Source: Apodospora peruviana (lineage: Eukaryota; Ascomycota; Sordariomycetes; Sordariales; Lasiosphaeriaceae). Taken from it: 64,000 nucleotides of DNA. This document shows, in pieces, positions 1 to 10,882 of the stretch. Location: contig JAUEDM010000002.1 of assembly GCA_033439685.1 (NCBI GenBank), positions 2,418,001 through 2,482,000 on the forward strand, given 5' to 3'. The notes beneath the pieces are model-generated. The model worked only from the letters and a program-made list of their open reading frames with translations. It was not told the origin of the DNA and did no database searches. The position numbers and the translations under genes were made by a program. The stretch's first letter is position 1. Each line of letters begins with the position of its first letter.

Positions 1-445
1 CTGAGACGACGGCAGTCGGGTGTGGTCCAACGTCAGTAAAGAAGTGAGCCAATCTGGGCATGTCGATTACCGAAAATGTGATGGCGAAAAACACGATGAG
101 ACGATGGACTCGGCTCACCTTGGTGGTCGGTCGCGTACTTTTGGACAGAGATGACGCGGCCGCGTGGAGGAGACGGGAACCAAGTGTAACGAGTCGGTGA
201 GGTAAATTGGTGACCAGCTAAGAAGACTGGAGTGGTAGAGGCATTTACAGTGTACCTTCCTTAGTAACCGAGCTAGGAAGAGGAGGTGTGGAAGTCGCAG
301 GTATAAAGAAAGACATGCCCGGAGCGCATATCCGGCTTTCTTGTCTCTTCTTCATCATCCACATACTTGTCTGGTTTCAACATCCAACCTACCTTCATTA
401 CCAATCTATCCATTATCCCACACTTCCGTCAACCTAACTTTCAAA
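1..445 (+). promoter_or_regulatory. 5' flank and leader of the CipC-like gene
   Basis: No coding signal is visible here. A TATAAAG box lies at 302-308, about 140 bases before the start codon at 446. The stretch from about 340 to 445 is pyrimidine-rich with many short CT and CA tracts, as in highly expressed fungal 5' leaders. The short open frames in this stretch overlap the leader and the first intron and look like chance frames. Confidence 0.5.
302..308 (+). promoter_or_regulatory. TATA box of the CipC-like gene
   Basis: TATAAAG about 140 bases before the start codon, followed by a pyrimidine-rich leader. This arrangement is common for strongly inducible fungal genes. Confidence 0.5.
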
Positions 446-1004
446 ATGGGTTTCTTCGACTTTGGTATGTCGCAGCAGCTCCCAGCTTTCCTTCTCTCGC
501 CCACCGGGCCTCGGACCCCTTTTCTTATATACACCTTCCCTGTATCCCACAGACAGCTCCGACTACAACTATCACCACCCCATCCGTCCTTTCCTACCAA
601 ACATAGGCTGACATTTACGCGGGGCGGTATTAGGTGACGCCAAAAAGGCCCGCGACCAGGTCTACGACGACGACGTCGCGGACGAGCACAAGGCTAAGTT
701 CTCGCACGAGCTGGTCGGCGGCGCCGCCGCCTTCGAGGCCATGCACCTGTGGGAGAAGGAGCAGCGCAAGGAGGGCAAGCAGGTCAGCCACGGGGTGGCC
801 AAGGAGGCGCTCGCCGCGCTGGCCGCCGCCGAGGCCGACAAGCTCGTCGAGACCAAGGGCCTCGACTTTGTCGATCGCGAGCGCACCAAGCACCACGCCA
901 AGAAGCAGGTCGAGCAGCTCTACGACTCGCAGTATGGCGGGCAGGACAATTACAGCACTGACTACGAGATGCACGAGTCAATGCAGGAGCCGGTGCAGGA
1001 CTAG
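446..1004 (+). CDS. CipC-like (DUF3759) small stress-response protein
   Basis: Two exons, 446-464 and 634-1004, give 129 residues. The intron has a GTATGT donor, a GCTGAC branch site and a TATTAG acceptor, and it restores the N-terminus MGFFDFGDAKKARDQVY. The protein is small, very acidic/basic and helical, with the DUF3759 motifs HELVGGAAAFEAMHLWEKEQRKEG and an Ala-rich middle (AKEALAALAAAEADKLVETKG). CipC was named as a concanamycin-induced protein in Aspergillus. Relatives are abundant and stress- or infection-induced in many fungi, but the biochemical role is unknown. There is no signal peptide or membrane segment, so it is probably cytosolic. The upstream TATA box fits strong expression. 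The family call is by motif recognition. Confidence 0.85.
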
Positions 1005-1631
1005 AGTGCTCAAACCTGTTCGGCACACATACAGTCTCTCATCCTGGTGGTGAGGAAGCACATTTGGGTCGAATGAACGGGTCGATGGACGGAGATTTCT
1101 ATTCTTGACAAGCGGGTTTAAACATGGATTTGAGGCAACTCACTCTCGACAGAAACGAAAGAAATGAATGGCGCCATTCTGGTGTTTTCGTGCTTTATTT
1201 TTCCTGTGTTTTAGCACACATAGCTTAGGTACCTATGAACTATGAAGGCTTCAAATAAATACACCCAAATAGGCCTCGGGGAAATCGTGAGCATGTTCTA
1301 TGTAAGTCTCGTTTCGGCTAGGTACTGTTCTGAGCAGAAGGTAAAGTGCCATGTAGGCATAAGTTTGGTGAGATCAATACATGTATATGTGATGCTTTAT
1401 TTCCCAATATGGTAATTGGTCGCCGTGTTTTGCCAGAAATCTATTCGCCGTCTTGGTATATACCATGGTATATATCTCGGATAAAGACGGACAATGGGAT
1501 TTCTCAATGCTACAACACATATTCCATATACAGCAGGTCCGCCCCAGGTTACCCAAGGTTTAAAATGGACGTCATCGCCTCCTCCTCCGGATTCCTTCCC
1601 CCCCAACTGAGGAGTGCAAGCGTCTCTCAAC
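1005..1631. other. Intergenic, no gene seen
   Basis: This gap holds the 3' end of the CipC-like gene and the promoter of the secreted glycosidase-like gene. It is AT-richer than the genes. The small frames at 1346-1792 and on the minus strand overlap the next gene's start and show no family features. No RNA gene or repeat was recognised. Confidence 0.5.
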
Positions 1632-3416
1632 ATGGACCAGCAGCAGATGAGCTGGCGCGCGTCGCCCGTCGCGGCTATGATGACGGCCTTTTTCATGATC
1701 ATCATGATGACAGTCATCCCGGGCACCAATGGCCAGGATCAGCAGACGGGCAACCACCCGGATTGGCCGAGATGGTGCGGCAAGGTGTATGAAGCAGGGT
1801 ATCCGGCCTTCGACCCAGGCGGACAGACGGTTCCTCCCACCCCAATTGGCGGTGCAGCACCACTGCTGGACGTGCAATTCAAGCCGCGGTACAGCCTCTA
1901 CCTGGACAGCGAGACGCAGGGCGAGTTCGTCGTCAACGCCCCGCTCTCGCAGTTTCATGGGAGCCCGTGGAAGAAGACAGGCAACGGCACACGGTCTGAC
2001 TGGCTTATCTTCTCTATCCATATGACCGAGACCGACGATGTACTGGTCGCGAACAAGGTCGTCGTCAACACCACCGGCAACGTGTTCGCGTTCGACCTGT
2101 CCCGGCTGAGAAGACCGGCAGACCTCAAGCCGATCAAGGTTGTTCTGTACGCCGCTCCGGAGGGAGGTGATCCGACGTGGACCGCGACCAGCGAGATCTT
2201 GTACCTGCCCGAGAAAAAGAACAAGACAGGCAGCGTGACGAGACTCGACAACTTGCGGGGAGGCATGTGGTTCCGCAACACCGCTTCAGACCAAAAGTTT
2301 GCCCCGTTGCTGCCCTACGGCTTCTACTCGTCCTACGACGGCTTCCTCGGCAACAATAGGACGGCCGAAATCGAGCACTACGCCGACCTGGGCCTCAACA
2401 CCATTACTCCTCTAACCATCTACCGCGATTCGACGCCAGCGTTCGACTACATGGACCGCATTGACCTCAAGTTCATGTACAATCTTCGCGAAGGGTACAA
2501 GAACCTGACCTACGTGCGCGAGCAAGTGCTAGCAGCCCGCGACGCCGACGCCATCTACGCTTACTGGAGCGCCGACGAGCCGGACGGCTGGCAGGATCCT
2601 TTCTCTATACCGCGGGCCGCCTACGATCTGATCCGACAGCTCGACCCGTACCACCCGGTCGCGGTCGTGCTCAACTGCCAGAACTACTACTTTCAGGAAT
2701 ATACCGACGGCGCGGCCGACATCATCATGGAAGATGTCTATCCGATCGGCATCAACTCGACCTTCTCGAAATGGGGTACCGCGTGCAACGCGACACTGGG
2801 CGATTGCGGGTGCGATAACTGCGACGGCAACATGCAGGACGTGCCCGAGAGGCTCGACACGCTCGCGCGCTACGAGGACTGGTTGGGCCTGTGGCCCAAG
2901 ACTAAAGTCCACAACCCGCAGAGTTTTCATGGTCAAGATTACTGGTTCCGCGACCCCAGCCCGTTCGAGGAGTATGTTATGTGTCTGTTGGCTTTTAATC
3001 ATGGCGCGAAAGGAATCATTTCGTGGGTGTATCCGACGAGCGAACTGTTGGGGCAAGCCCACGGAGCACTGGCGAGGGTCGTGACGAGGTCGCCTGTTGT
3101 TGACTTCATTGTTGGAACTCAAGACGACAGTATTAGTGGACCGTACCGCACTACTCCCGACGCGGCCGGTGATGTGGTTGATGTCGCGTACTGGGTTGAT
3201 GGTGGTAGGAGGCAGATGCTGGTCTCGGTGGTCAATGGTGGATACGCAGATATCGAGCAGATCGTCAACGTGGCGGTGCCCAATGCCATAGTGGTTTCGA
3301 GTGTCGCCTGGATGAGCGGGAATGCCAGTTGGAAGCTAGAAGGAGAGAGGTTGAGCGCTGCGAGGCTGCCGGCGTTGTCGACAACTCTCGTCATTTTGGA
3401 CTTGAAGACGGTGTAA
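1632..3416 (+). CDS. Secreted (trans)glycosidase-like TIM-barrel protein
   Basis: One exon. The frame opens at 1614, but the ATG at 1632 gives a more compact N-terminus of 594 residues with a hydrophobic signal segment ending near ...IPGTNGQ. The middle resembles a clan GH-A (beta/alpha)8 barrel: LLPYGFYSSYDGFLG, then HYADLGLNTITPLTIY, the likely acid region YAYWSADEPDGW, DIIMEDVYPIG, and FNHGAKGIISWVYPTS. A beta-sandwich-like tail follows. Several N-glycosylation sequons (NGT, NTT, NRT, NLT, NST, NAT, NAS) and a Cys cluster near ACNATLGDCGCDNCDG fit secretion. I cannot name a GH family or substrate. The Glu in DEPDGW is a candidate catalytic residue by position only. Its 3' end is convergent with the large WW-protein gene, 166 bases away. 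Confidence 0.75.
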   Translation: MDQQQMSWRASPVAAMMTAFFMIIMMTVIPGTNGQDQQTGNHPDWPRWCGKVYEAGYPAFDPGGQTVPPTPIGGAAPLLDVQFKPRYSLYLDSETQGEFVVNAPLSQFHGSPWKKTGNGTRSDWLIFSIHMTETDDVLVANKVVVNTTGNVFAFDLSRLRRPADLKPIKVVLYAAPEGGDPTWTATSEILYLPEKKNKTGSVTRLDNLRGGMWFRNTASDQKFAPLLPYGFYSSYDGFLGNNRTAEIEHYADLGLNTITPLTIYRDSTPAFDYMDRIDLKFMYNLREGYKNLTYVREQVLAARDADAIYAYWSADEPDGWQDPFSIPRAAYDLIRQLDPYHPVAVVLNCQNYYFQEYTDGAADIIMEDVYPIGINSTFSKWGTACNATLGDCGCDNCDGNMQDVPERLDTLARYEDWLGLWPKTKVHNPQSFHGQDYWFRDPSPFEEYVMCLLAFNHGAKGIISWVYPTSELLGQAHGALARVVTRSPVVDFIVGTQDDSISGPYRTTPDAAGDVVDVAYWVDGGRRQMLVSVVNGGYADIEQIVNVAVPNAIVVSSVAWMSGNASWKLEGERLSAARLPALSTTLVILDLKTV

Positions 3417-3582
3417 AGGCAACTAAATAATGTAGTTACCTAAGGCATACATCCCAAACAAAACAAACGCTTCATTATCCGGAACCGAAAGCTTCCTAAG
3501 TTCCAGTTTAGTCCGGCCCTGGGTATTTACCTTCCTCCATTTCCAATTTCTCAACCATACATTATGTATGCATCCAGATACC

Positions 3583-6500
3583 TCATCTATAACCACCATA
3601 GCCACCACCATATCCACCACCATAACCGAAATCTTCGTCATTCTCGTCGTCTCCCCATCCTGAGCCATCGTAACCCGAGGAATCGCCCCATTTGCTTTTC
3701 GTAGCAATGGCGGCAGCAGCACTAGAAGTATCAGTGTCTCCAGCCGCCGAGGCCGAGGCTGGTGGGGGCGGCGATGGCGATGGCCATGAGGAAACACTTG
3801 CAACTGCATCATCATCATCACCAGTATCATGCTCATCTTTAGTAGCAGCAGTATCCTGATCAGCAAGAACATTGCCGCTCCTCTGACTGCTGCCACCATC
3901 ACTGCCGCCATTACCACCACTGCGTCGTCTATCATGTCCACCACTAGCAGCAGCGCCTGCTGCAGCAGACGACAACGAGTACACATCCGTCTTCGTTTCA
4001 CTAGAAGCAGCGAAATTACTGCTAGTATTACTTCTAGTGTCTTCACTGCCACTACCAGGAGCAGTGTCGGCACCGACGCCTCGATTCCGTGAAGCAGCAG
4101 CAGTAAAAGCAGAATCGTCGCTAATCGAGTTCGTCATGGGTTTCCTTGACGACGAAAGAACCTCCCGCTGCTCTTCATGATGAGCAGCAGCTATTGTACT
4201 GAATCCACTAGTGCTGCTATCACCTCCAGAGTCGCCCAACACGCCGCTTGTCTGAATGGAGTCCGGCTTGACATTTGCATATAAAAATGATGATGGAGCT
4301 CTAGAACGATGGTTATTTGTCGCCGTCTCACCTGGCGGGTGATTCGTCCCTGTTGCCCCGTTGTTGGGAATATTATAGGGAATACCAGTGTCGTGGCCGT
4401 ACTGTGTTTGATTCTGGACCTGTTTCTGACTTTGAATGCTAGGTTGGTGAGATTGTGGATGGGTTTGCTGTTGTTGATGTCTATAGAGCTGTTCTTGGTA
4501 CAGTTGCTGCTGTTGTTCCTGTTGTGCCGCCACGTGATTCTGGGTTGGAAACTGTAGGTCTTGTACCGGCTGTTGTCGGGCCTGTTGTTGAACCTGGCTT
4601 GGTGCTGCATGCCCACCTGGCTGTACTGCGACAACAGCTTGCTGTGAACTAGGGAATTGTTGCGCCTGCTGCCATGGAGTATTATTTTGTTGACCATACG
4701 ACGCACCAGGGGGTGGAATTGGCAAGTTCGAAGTTCCCATTCCGGATTGAGAAGACGACTGACTGACCGCCTGGACCGGCATCTGCGGGCTGCCAACTTG
4801 CTGCGCAAACTGTGAATGCGTGTTGTTGGGGTTCGATTGGCCTTGAGGTGGACTCATCTTTGTGACCGTGGACGGCGCCTGCGACATCGGCGGGCCAGGC
4901 TTTTGCAGTCGGTTTCTGGATGCACTGTCAGGCGTACTTCTTCCGCCAGCCTCGACGTTGACAGCCTCTCCAGCGACAGGATTTTGTTTATTTACGCTCC
5001 CGCTCTTGAAAACTTTCCCCAGCCAGCTCTGATTGTCTTTCCCAGCTGCGGTGCTCTGGGGCGATTGTGCAGCTGGAGACGAGGGCTGGACCCGGGTGGA
5101 CTGAGGAACCATAGGGCCTATTGACACTTGTGGGACCATTCCGGGCGGGGGAAGTCCGCCGGGCTGGAATTGATAAGGTTGCTGCAGCATTGCCCCGGGT
5201 TGGAAGTAGAGGCTTTGCGGGGGAGTCATTCCAGGTTGTTGTGGAAATACATATACAGCTCCCGGTTGAGAAGGAGCCACTCCAGCCTGAGGAGCTATAT
5301 AGTAATGAGGAGGTACAACAGGTTGCTGAACAAGGCCCGTTCTCTGGAACGGAGGCGCCGTTCCTACCTGCTGTTGCGACGTAACTGGCTGCTGTGGCAT
5401 CGGACTCGCAACTGTACCGAAACGCTGTGGTTGACTGGTGCCTGAAGCAGGAAAGCTCGTCTGGTCTGGTCGAGATGGATTTCGCTGCATATGTGGCGGT
5501 GCGGTAATTGTTTGCGAGGGGACAGCTGCCTGGACTTGGCTAGCAATAAGAGGACCTGTTTGCCCCGTAGACCCGACCGATATACGGGACTGGCTAGGGG
5601 GCGGCAGAGGGTGCGCCTGAGACGGGCTGGAAACCCTTGGCTGCCCCTGGGAAGATATCGCATGCAGGCCCTGCGGCAATGGCTTCTCCAAATGTGAGGC
5701 TGTGTTTACTATGGGTGGTATCGAAAACGGTTGGGCTTGTGAAAACTGCGCATTCGTTACAGTGGACCTCCCTGAGGTGGTGGATGTATTTTGGGCTGCT
5801 GTGGTGCGCGCTGCTTGTTGTATAAGGGGCAACGGTTGTTTTACGGTGTTCTGCTGTGGCTGAGTGACAGGGGACTTCACACGCAGCGGAGGAGCTTGGC
5901 TTGGCCCGGTCAGATTCGGGGACCTTGCTGGTGGTGCCGGTGAAGCCCGAGGTATCGGTGTGGGCTGCGGAACGGGCACCGGCTGGGGAATTCGGCGTGG
6001 CTGACTAGCCGGCTGCGCATTCACAGAAGTTGTCTGCTGCTGCTTTGCTGGCATTGGAAGGGGCACAGGTTGAGGAGTAGGGATGCGTTCTGCTGTCACT
6101 GTTCGAAGATGAGGAGGCCGGCTGCTATCCCGACCCTGGGGCGCTGCAGTACCGGGTCTTGAAGAGGGATAAAAACCTCCCTGGTCGGATAGTGATGATT
6201 GCCGGCTTTGAATCAATGGCGGCTGAGCTCCATGTGTCCAACCGGGGGACGGCGTAGTACTCCCCTGGCCCAGAGTATGAGGACGAGTTGATTCCGAAGA
6301 AGGCTGCCCAAAGCTTGGCCTAGGTTGCTGTGCCCGAAATGGCAGAACGGGCTCCGATATTGTCCGGACGCCTTGTGGAGAAGCAGAATGACGAGTCCGG
6401 GCATGGGACTCGTCAGCACCAGAAACAGTCAACCAATATGAACTGGCCTTCATGCTAGTCGCCCCTGATAGGTTAGTGTCTGGGCTTGACATAGGACTCG

Positions 6501-9393
6501 GCTGATGAGACGGAGGCCTGATGTTAGCAGGATGTTCAGTCCGCCGTTGCTCTGTATACTGTTCTTTAAAATTCACACTCGGAATCGCTCCAGATATGGA
6601 CTGTCGATGGATTGTGAGCTGAGCCTGCCTCTGAAGGCTCTGGACGCTCGGCGGAGGTGTCGCCGAACTTTGCACAATGAAGCCATGGGATGGGTCACTA
6701 AGTGAGACGCGACGAACGGGGTTCACGGCGGAGACATGACCTTCAGACACTGTATCCAGGCTCTGATGTCCGGTGCTTTGGTCAGTCGGCGGCGTTACAC
6801 CATACTGCTGCGGAGAAAACGGACGGTTGCGCGCCACCAAATCGACGGAAGTTACATCTGATGATTGATATCCATGGTGAAATGGCAGAGAAGATGAATG
6901 GGAAGGGTCAGAAAATTTCCTTCTCTCCTCAGGCGCTGCGAAAGGCGGCACGGGGGTGTTGCTGCTGGGAATGCTTGCTCTATCCCACTGTTTTCGAGGT
7001 TCCTGTGTCATACCAGGCTTGCGATCTCCGTCTTGGCGAGGAGTTGCAGCTCTTGCAGCGAATGAGTTATCTTGAGGTTGTGCTGGCATTGGACAATCTA
7101 ACATGGCTGTTGAATACTGAGTGTACATGCTGTGTTGACCAGGCGAAATCCGGGAAGCTTTGGATTGCAGACCTGTATGCTCCAAAGGAGCCCACACCAT
7201 ACCGAAGCCAGTATGTGGGTTTTGCTCGATTGAACTATGCCGGACAGGATGAGACGCTTGACCGTATGTTCTCCAGGCGCCGATGTCAGATGCCGTACTG
7301 TTGTGAGGCCCAACTGGAGCTTGGCCAGGAAATAGGGGCTGGTTCTGAGCGAGTGTTTGGCCTTCAGACCGGTGTTTATTAGTAGTAGCTAGTATGGCGG
7401 TACCAGTGGAGGAATACGGCTCGTTACCAGGAGCAATTGAAGAAGTCCTATTCGGGTATGGAAGATTTCGCGACGGTGATGATGGTTCTTGAGTGGACAT
7501 TGCTTTCACGGAAGCCGGCGGATCAGGACGAGAGACGCCATGCGACACCCCAGTCGGATTTTCAGTTCCCGAAGCTGTGGTGCTGTTATTCAAAGGCTTT
7601 GGAAAGTCCGGGCCTTTGATCGTTGGGGCTGAATAATCCCATAAAATAGCCATATCTGATACAGACCCATTTTCTGCAGAACTCTGAGCACTTTGACCGA
7701 CTGTGTGTACCTCGTTGGCTCTGGCTGAGGGGTCGATACCCATGAAAGGAAACGCAGGCATGTCAGATGGAAGGGTGTTTGTTCGATAAACAGCTGGCTT
7801 GTCATCTTGCATCGGTTGGTACAAGGAAACATGCTTGGGTAAAGCTGCGCCTGAGTTTAGAGCCGCCTGAGGCCCTTGTCCACGGCCGGGCTCAGAAAAA
7901 AGCTGTGCCGTGCTGTCGATGTCGTCCTGCAAATCCCGGAGGGGGTTATAGGCTTGGTAGCTCTGGACCGAGGGAGCTCGATGATCCTGGAATGAAGGAT
8001 TGGGCTGGCCAGTGCGGCCATTCGCTGGTCTGAGAATAGATGGAACAAGTCCGTCATGACCCGGCTGGGCGGGTACTGATGAGTGATGGATCGGTTCTGA
8101 GATACTCTCATGTCGTGAACCTGACCCTGGTATTGTATAAACAACATTCTCATCGTGGCCTAGAGGTCGCTTTGGGGGAACTTGAGGTGGCTGTAAGACA
8201 GCAGGAACATCCGTTGGTAGCAGTCTAGGCGGGATTGGCCCTCCCAAGGAGTATCTCTTATCCGCAGCGCTGAGTTCGGAACCATGAGACTCGACGAAAG
8301 GGTAACGATGCCGGACATCAGACGCGCTGGTCCTCATCTCATCTTCAGCTGCGACGTTTTGTACAGTGTTACATGGCTGATATCTGCCCGTTGCTGTTTG
8401 ATCAGTCACGGTGAAAGATTGTGAGGGTCCGGCAACGGGTAGAGGCATCGAGTTCTGGCGGACAGGGGCCTGGAGGTTTTCCTGTTCCCGGCTGGCATTC
8501 TGCGAGCCCACCAGCCGGACATGCGGATAATGCTGGGCTGGCGGTATCAAGACCTTTTGTTCACCTACATTCCCACGCACATGGTGTTGCACAGGGCTTC
8601 TGTGTGCAGGTAATTCAACAGGGGCTATATCAAAAGCGTTCAGATAGGATGTAGGCTTAGCAGCGGCATCGATCATCATGCTCTGACTTGGCAACTCGAT
8701 GGGCGGAGGATGTATCTCTTCTTGACACTGAGCCGTCTGTTCGCTGGCCAGTTCCGGCACATGGCCAACAGGCGACTGAATCTGCCGGCCATCCAGCATC
8801 GGCACGCCTGGAGAAGCAGGAGACTCGGCCGCTCCGAAATCTATCCGAACAGCGTCACCGACGTCGACGGTCGTCACGATGTTAGTCCCAGGTGTCGACG
8901 TAGCAGGACGGCTCGACCCAGCCTGGGGAGTGGCCTCGGCGCTTGTCACAGGCGATATATAGGACTTTTCGGGCTGCTTCGACTTGGTTCGAGATGTAGA
9001 GCCCGCAAGCTCCCCGTCCTCTTCTTCCTCCGGGGGACTGATATCGGTGTACGCCCCGGGGCCCATGTACATCAAACTATCAGGCTGGAGCCAGAAGCTG
9101 GCGCCGTCGTCTTCTGGGCCTGACAAAGTTGCCGAAGTCAAGCCATCCTTTCGTCGGGTTGCGGAGGATTTTGAGGTGTTTTCGCCCGACGTATTTTTCC
9201 TTTTGACCTGATGGTAGCTTTCCAACTTTTCTTCCGGCGAAAGCTCGGGGGCCGGGGAGAATACATCGATATATTCGGGGTACTCGTCTCCAGGTCTTGG
9301 GAAGGTGTATTGGATGAACCCGGTGGGCTTGAAGCGAAAGTACCAGCGGTTGCCGTCGTAATCCGACTCCCAGTTCTCGGGCAGTGAAGCCAT
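3583..9393 (-). CDS. Large Pro/Gln-rich protein with N-terminal WW-like domain
   Basis: A single uninterrupted 1936-residue frame. Residues about 4-38 form a WW-type fold (LPENWESDYDGNRWYFRFKPTG followed by FIQYTFPRPGD); the usual second Trp is replaced by an aromatic/Phe position, so it is a degenerate WW domain. The rest is low-complexity and disordered: Ser/Pro/Gln-rich, with PxxP-rich stretches around residues 1180-1500 and poly-Gln near 1720-1760. A short island (QSWLGKVFKSGSVNK) looks more conserved. The C-terminus is an acidic/aromatic tail ending in GYGGG repeats, like RNA-binding or condensate-forming proteins. WW domains bind proline-rich peptides; the tail could bind its own domain in cis. 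The function is unknown. It is transcribed divergently from the MscS channel, 1.5 kb away. Confidence 0.8.
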   Translation of the reverse strand: MASLPENWESDYDGNRWYFRFKPTGFIQYTFPRPGDEYPEYIDVFSPAPELSPEEKLESYHQVKRKNTSGENTSKSSATRRKDGLTSATLSGPEDDGASFWLQPDSLMYMGPGAYTDISPPEEEEDGELAGSTSRTKSKQPEKSYISPVTSAEATPQAGSSRPATSTPGTNIVTTVDVGDAVRIDFGAAESPASPGVPMLDGRQIQSPVGHVPELASEQTAQCQEEIHPPPIELPSQSMMIDAAAKPTSYLNAFDIAPVELPAHRSPVQHHVRGNVGEQKVLIPPAQHYPHVRLVGSQNASREQENLQAPVRQNSMPLPVAGPSQSFTVTDQTATGRYQPCNTVQNVAAEDEMRTSASDVRHRYPFVESHGSELSAADKRYSLGGPIPPRLLPTDVPAVLQPPQVPPKRPLGHDENVVYTIPGSGSRHESISEPIHHSSVPAQPGHDGLVPSILRPANGRTGQPNPSFQDHRAPSVQSYQAYNPLRDLQDDIDSTAQLFSEPGRGQGPQAALNSGAALPKHVSLYQPMQDDKPAVYRTNTLPSDMPAFPFMGIDPSARANEVHTVGQSAQSSAENGSVSDMAILWDYSAPTIKGPDFPKPLNNSTTASGTENPTGVSHGVSRPDPPASVKAMSTQEPSSPSRNLPYPNRTSSIAPGNEPYSSTGTAILATTNKHRSEGQTLAQNQPLFPGQAPVGPHNSTASDIGAWRTYGQASHPVRHSSIEQNPHTGFGMVWAPLEHTGLQSKASRISPGQHSMYTQYSTAMLDCPMPAQPQDNSFAARAATPRQDGDRKPGMTQEPRKQWDRASIPSSNTPVPPFAAPEERRKFSDPSHSSSLPFHHGYQSSDVTSVDLVARNRPFSPQQYGVTPPTDQSTGHQSLDTVSEGHVSAVNPVRRVSLSDPSHGFIVQSSATPPPSVQSLQRQAQLTIHRQSISGAIPSVNFKEQYTEQRRTEHPANIRPPSHQPSPMSSPDTNLSGATSMKASSYWLTVSGADESHARTRHSASPQGVRTISEPVLPFRAQQPRPSFGQPSSESTRPHTLGQGSTTPSPGWTHGAQPPLIQSRQSSLSDQGGFYPSSRPGTAAPQGRDSSRPPHLRTVTAERIPTPQPVPLPMPAKQQQTTSVNAQPASQPRRIPQPVPVPQPTPIPRASPAPPARSPNLTGPSQAPPLRVKSPVTQPQQNTVKQPLPLIQQAARTTAAQNTSTTSGRSTVTNAQFSQAQPFSIPPIVNTASHLEKPLPQGLHAISSQGQPRVSSPSQAHPLPPPSQSRISVGSTGQTGPLIASQVQAAVPSQTITAPPHMQRNPSRPDQTSFPASGTSQPQRFGTVASPMPQQPVTSQQQVGTAPPFQRTGLVQQPVVPPHYYIAPQAGVAPSQPGAVYVFPQQPGMTPPQSLYFQPGAMLQQPYQFQPGGLPPPGMVPQVSIGPMVPQSTRVQPSSPAAQSPQSTAAGKDNQSWLGKVFKSGSVNKQNPVAGEAVNVEAGGRSTPDSASRNRLQKPGPPMSQAPSTVTKMSPPQGQSNPNNTHSQFAQQVGSPQMPVQAVSQSSSQSGMGTSNLPIPPPGASYGQQNNTPWQQAQQFPSSQQAVVAVQPGGHAAPSQVQQQARQQPVQDLQFPTQNHVAAQQEQQQQLYQEQLYRHQQQQTHPQSHQPSIQSQKQVQNQTQYGHDTGIPYNIPNNGATGTNHPPGETATNNHRSRAPSSFLYANVKPDSIQTSGVLGDSGGDSSTSGFSTIAAAHHEEQREVLSSSRKPMTNSISDDSAFTAAASRNRGVGADTAPGSGSEDTRSNTSSNFAASSETKTDVYSLSSAAAGAAASGGHDRRRSGGNGGSDGGSSQRSGNVLADQDTAATKDEHDTGDDDDAVASVSSWPSPSPPPPASASAAGDTDTSSAAAAIATKSKWGDSSGYDGSGWGDDENDEDFGYGGGYGGGYGGYR

Positions 9394-10882
9394 AATCCCT
9401 CGTCCTTTGTCTCGGGCCGTAGATCAACCAGGCCGGGTAATACAGTCGGGGTAAGGACGGCGAGACGTGCGGGTCGACACCGAAAGGTGGAGGCAGTGGG
9501 GATGGGACAGCCTTGCGATGGCCGTGGCCGGGCTATGGAGTAGCACAGAAAACGGCGAGGAAGCCAGTGCAGTGCCACTCAGAGGCCGCTGGTCGGCGAG
9601 GCCATCACGAGAGACTGCAAGCAGCGCGGTTGGGGCGGGTGGGCTCCCTTGGAGTGTTTCGTGATGGAATAAAATGCTGGGCGCAATCGGAGTTGAAGTG
9701 CAATTCGGAATTGAAATGTTGCTGTCGTGTTCGTGGCACGCCGCGCGGCTGAGAGCCCGCGACTGGGCGAGCTGAGGACAAAGGCCACCCTTGACCCTTG
9801 GGACGCTTGGGGATGGTCCAATGAAGGGCGTCCATTTCAGCCCGCCAGGACGCCATGGCTCTTTGGCAAGGCAGTCTGGACCTTTCTACACAGTTTGGCA
9901 TGCCGGCTGCCCAACGGCCAATGAGGAATATATCCCATCAGCTGGAATGTCTGCATCTGCAGGGTATAAATACATGGTGGTTTTGTATACCTAGTGGGTA
10001 CTAGTTTTGAGAAAACAATCCGGGGAGGATGACTGATGGGATGAACCACTGACCGGGCAGGTCTACATATCCGCAGGGCAGGTCGCTTTAATCAACTCCA
10101 CACACAGCGGTACAGGTGCTGAAGAACAGCAACCATCAAGCCTGCAAAGTTAACTCGGGGACTACCTGGTAGTTGAGCACAACTGCACGTGTAGATCCGA
10201 GATAAGATCAAAATTGGAGACGTCTCCATGGCTAACAGCAAAACACCCGAACCGCATCAGGTTTGTCCAGAAAGAAGACAAAGCACAAGATGGTATTTCC
10301 GTTTGGGTTTGATTCCATGGCGACTTCCAAGCCGGGAGGTCGGCATGCGGGATACGGGTTCCAGGTTACCCTTGCTCACTATAAACCCCTGTGGCCACTC
10401 CCCTGGCCATGCCCTGGGCTTCGGTGGCACAGGATATCCGCACCCTGGCTCAGGTACCCGCACATGACGTCAAGTTCCACAACACCAAGCAGATCAGAGA
10501 CCCAGATCAGCACAAAACCTACCTCCTTGGTAGATCCTCAACGGCTCTGAACGCTGTTCCTGGCCCACACAAGTTCCACCTCCTCGTCCGATCATCTGCC
10601 AGGTCCCAAAGAAAGAGGATGAAAAGTTGTTCAGACGGACTCTACACTGTAGGCGAAACACCGCGAAAAGTGGAAACTCAAACTCAAAATCCGATGGCAA
10701 GATGGATGGGTCACCTCAGTCGCTGCCGACTGCAGAGCCCAGATCGAAATCGCAGAACTTGGACCCCTTTCGTTTGCTTCCACTTGCACATGCTAGGAGT
10801 TAGACCTTAAACACACCGCATATGTCGATTAAACAATATACCCGTCCATCATCTCCTCGTTCAAAATCCTCAATGCCCCAGC
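9394..10882. other. Divergent intergenic region, no gene seen
   Basis: This 1.5-kb stretch carries the promoters and leaders of the WW-like gene (minus) and the MscS channel (plus). Short frames on both strands (for example 9138-9578 minus, 10391-10810 plus) have no recognisable protein features. A CTATAAA-like element is seen near 10379. No tRNA or repeat was recognised. Confidence 0.5.
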
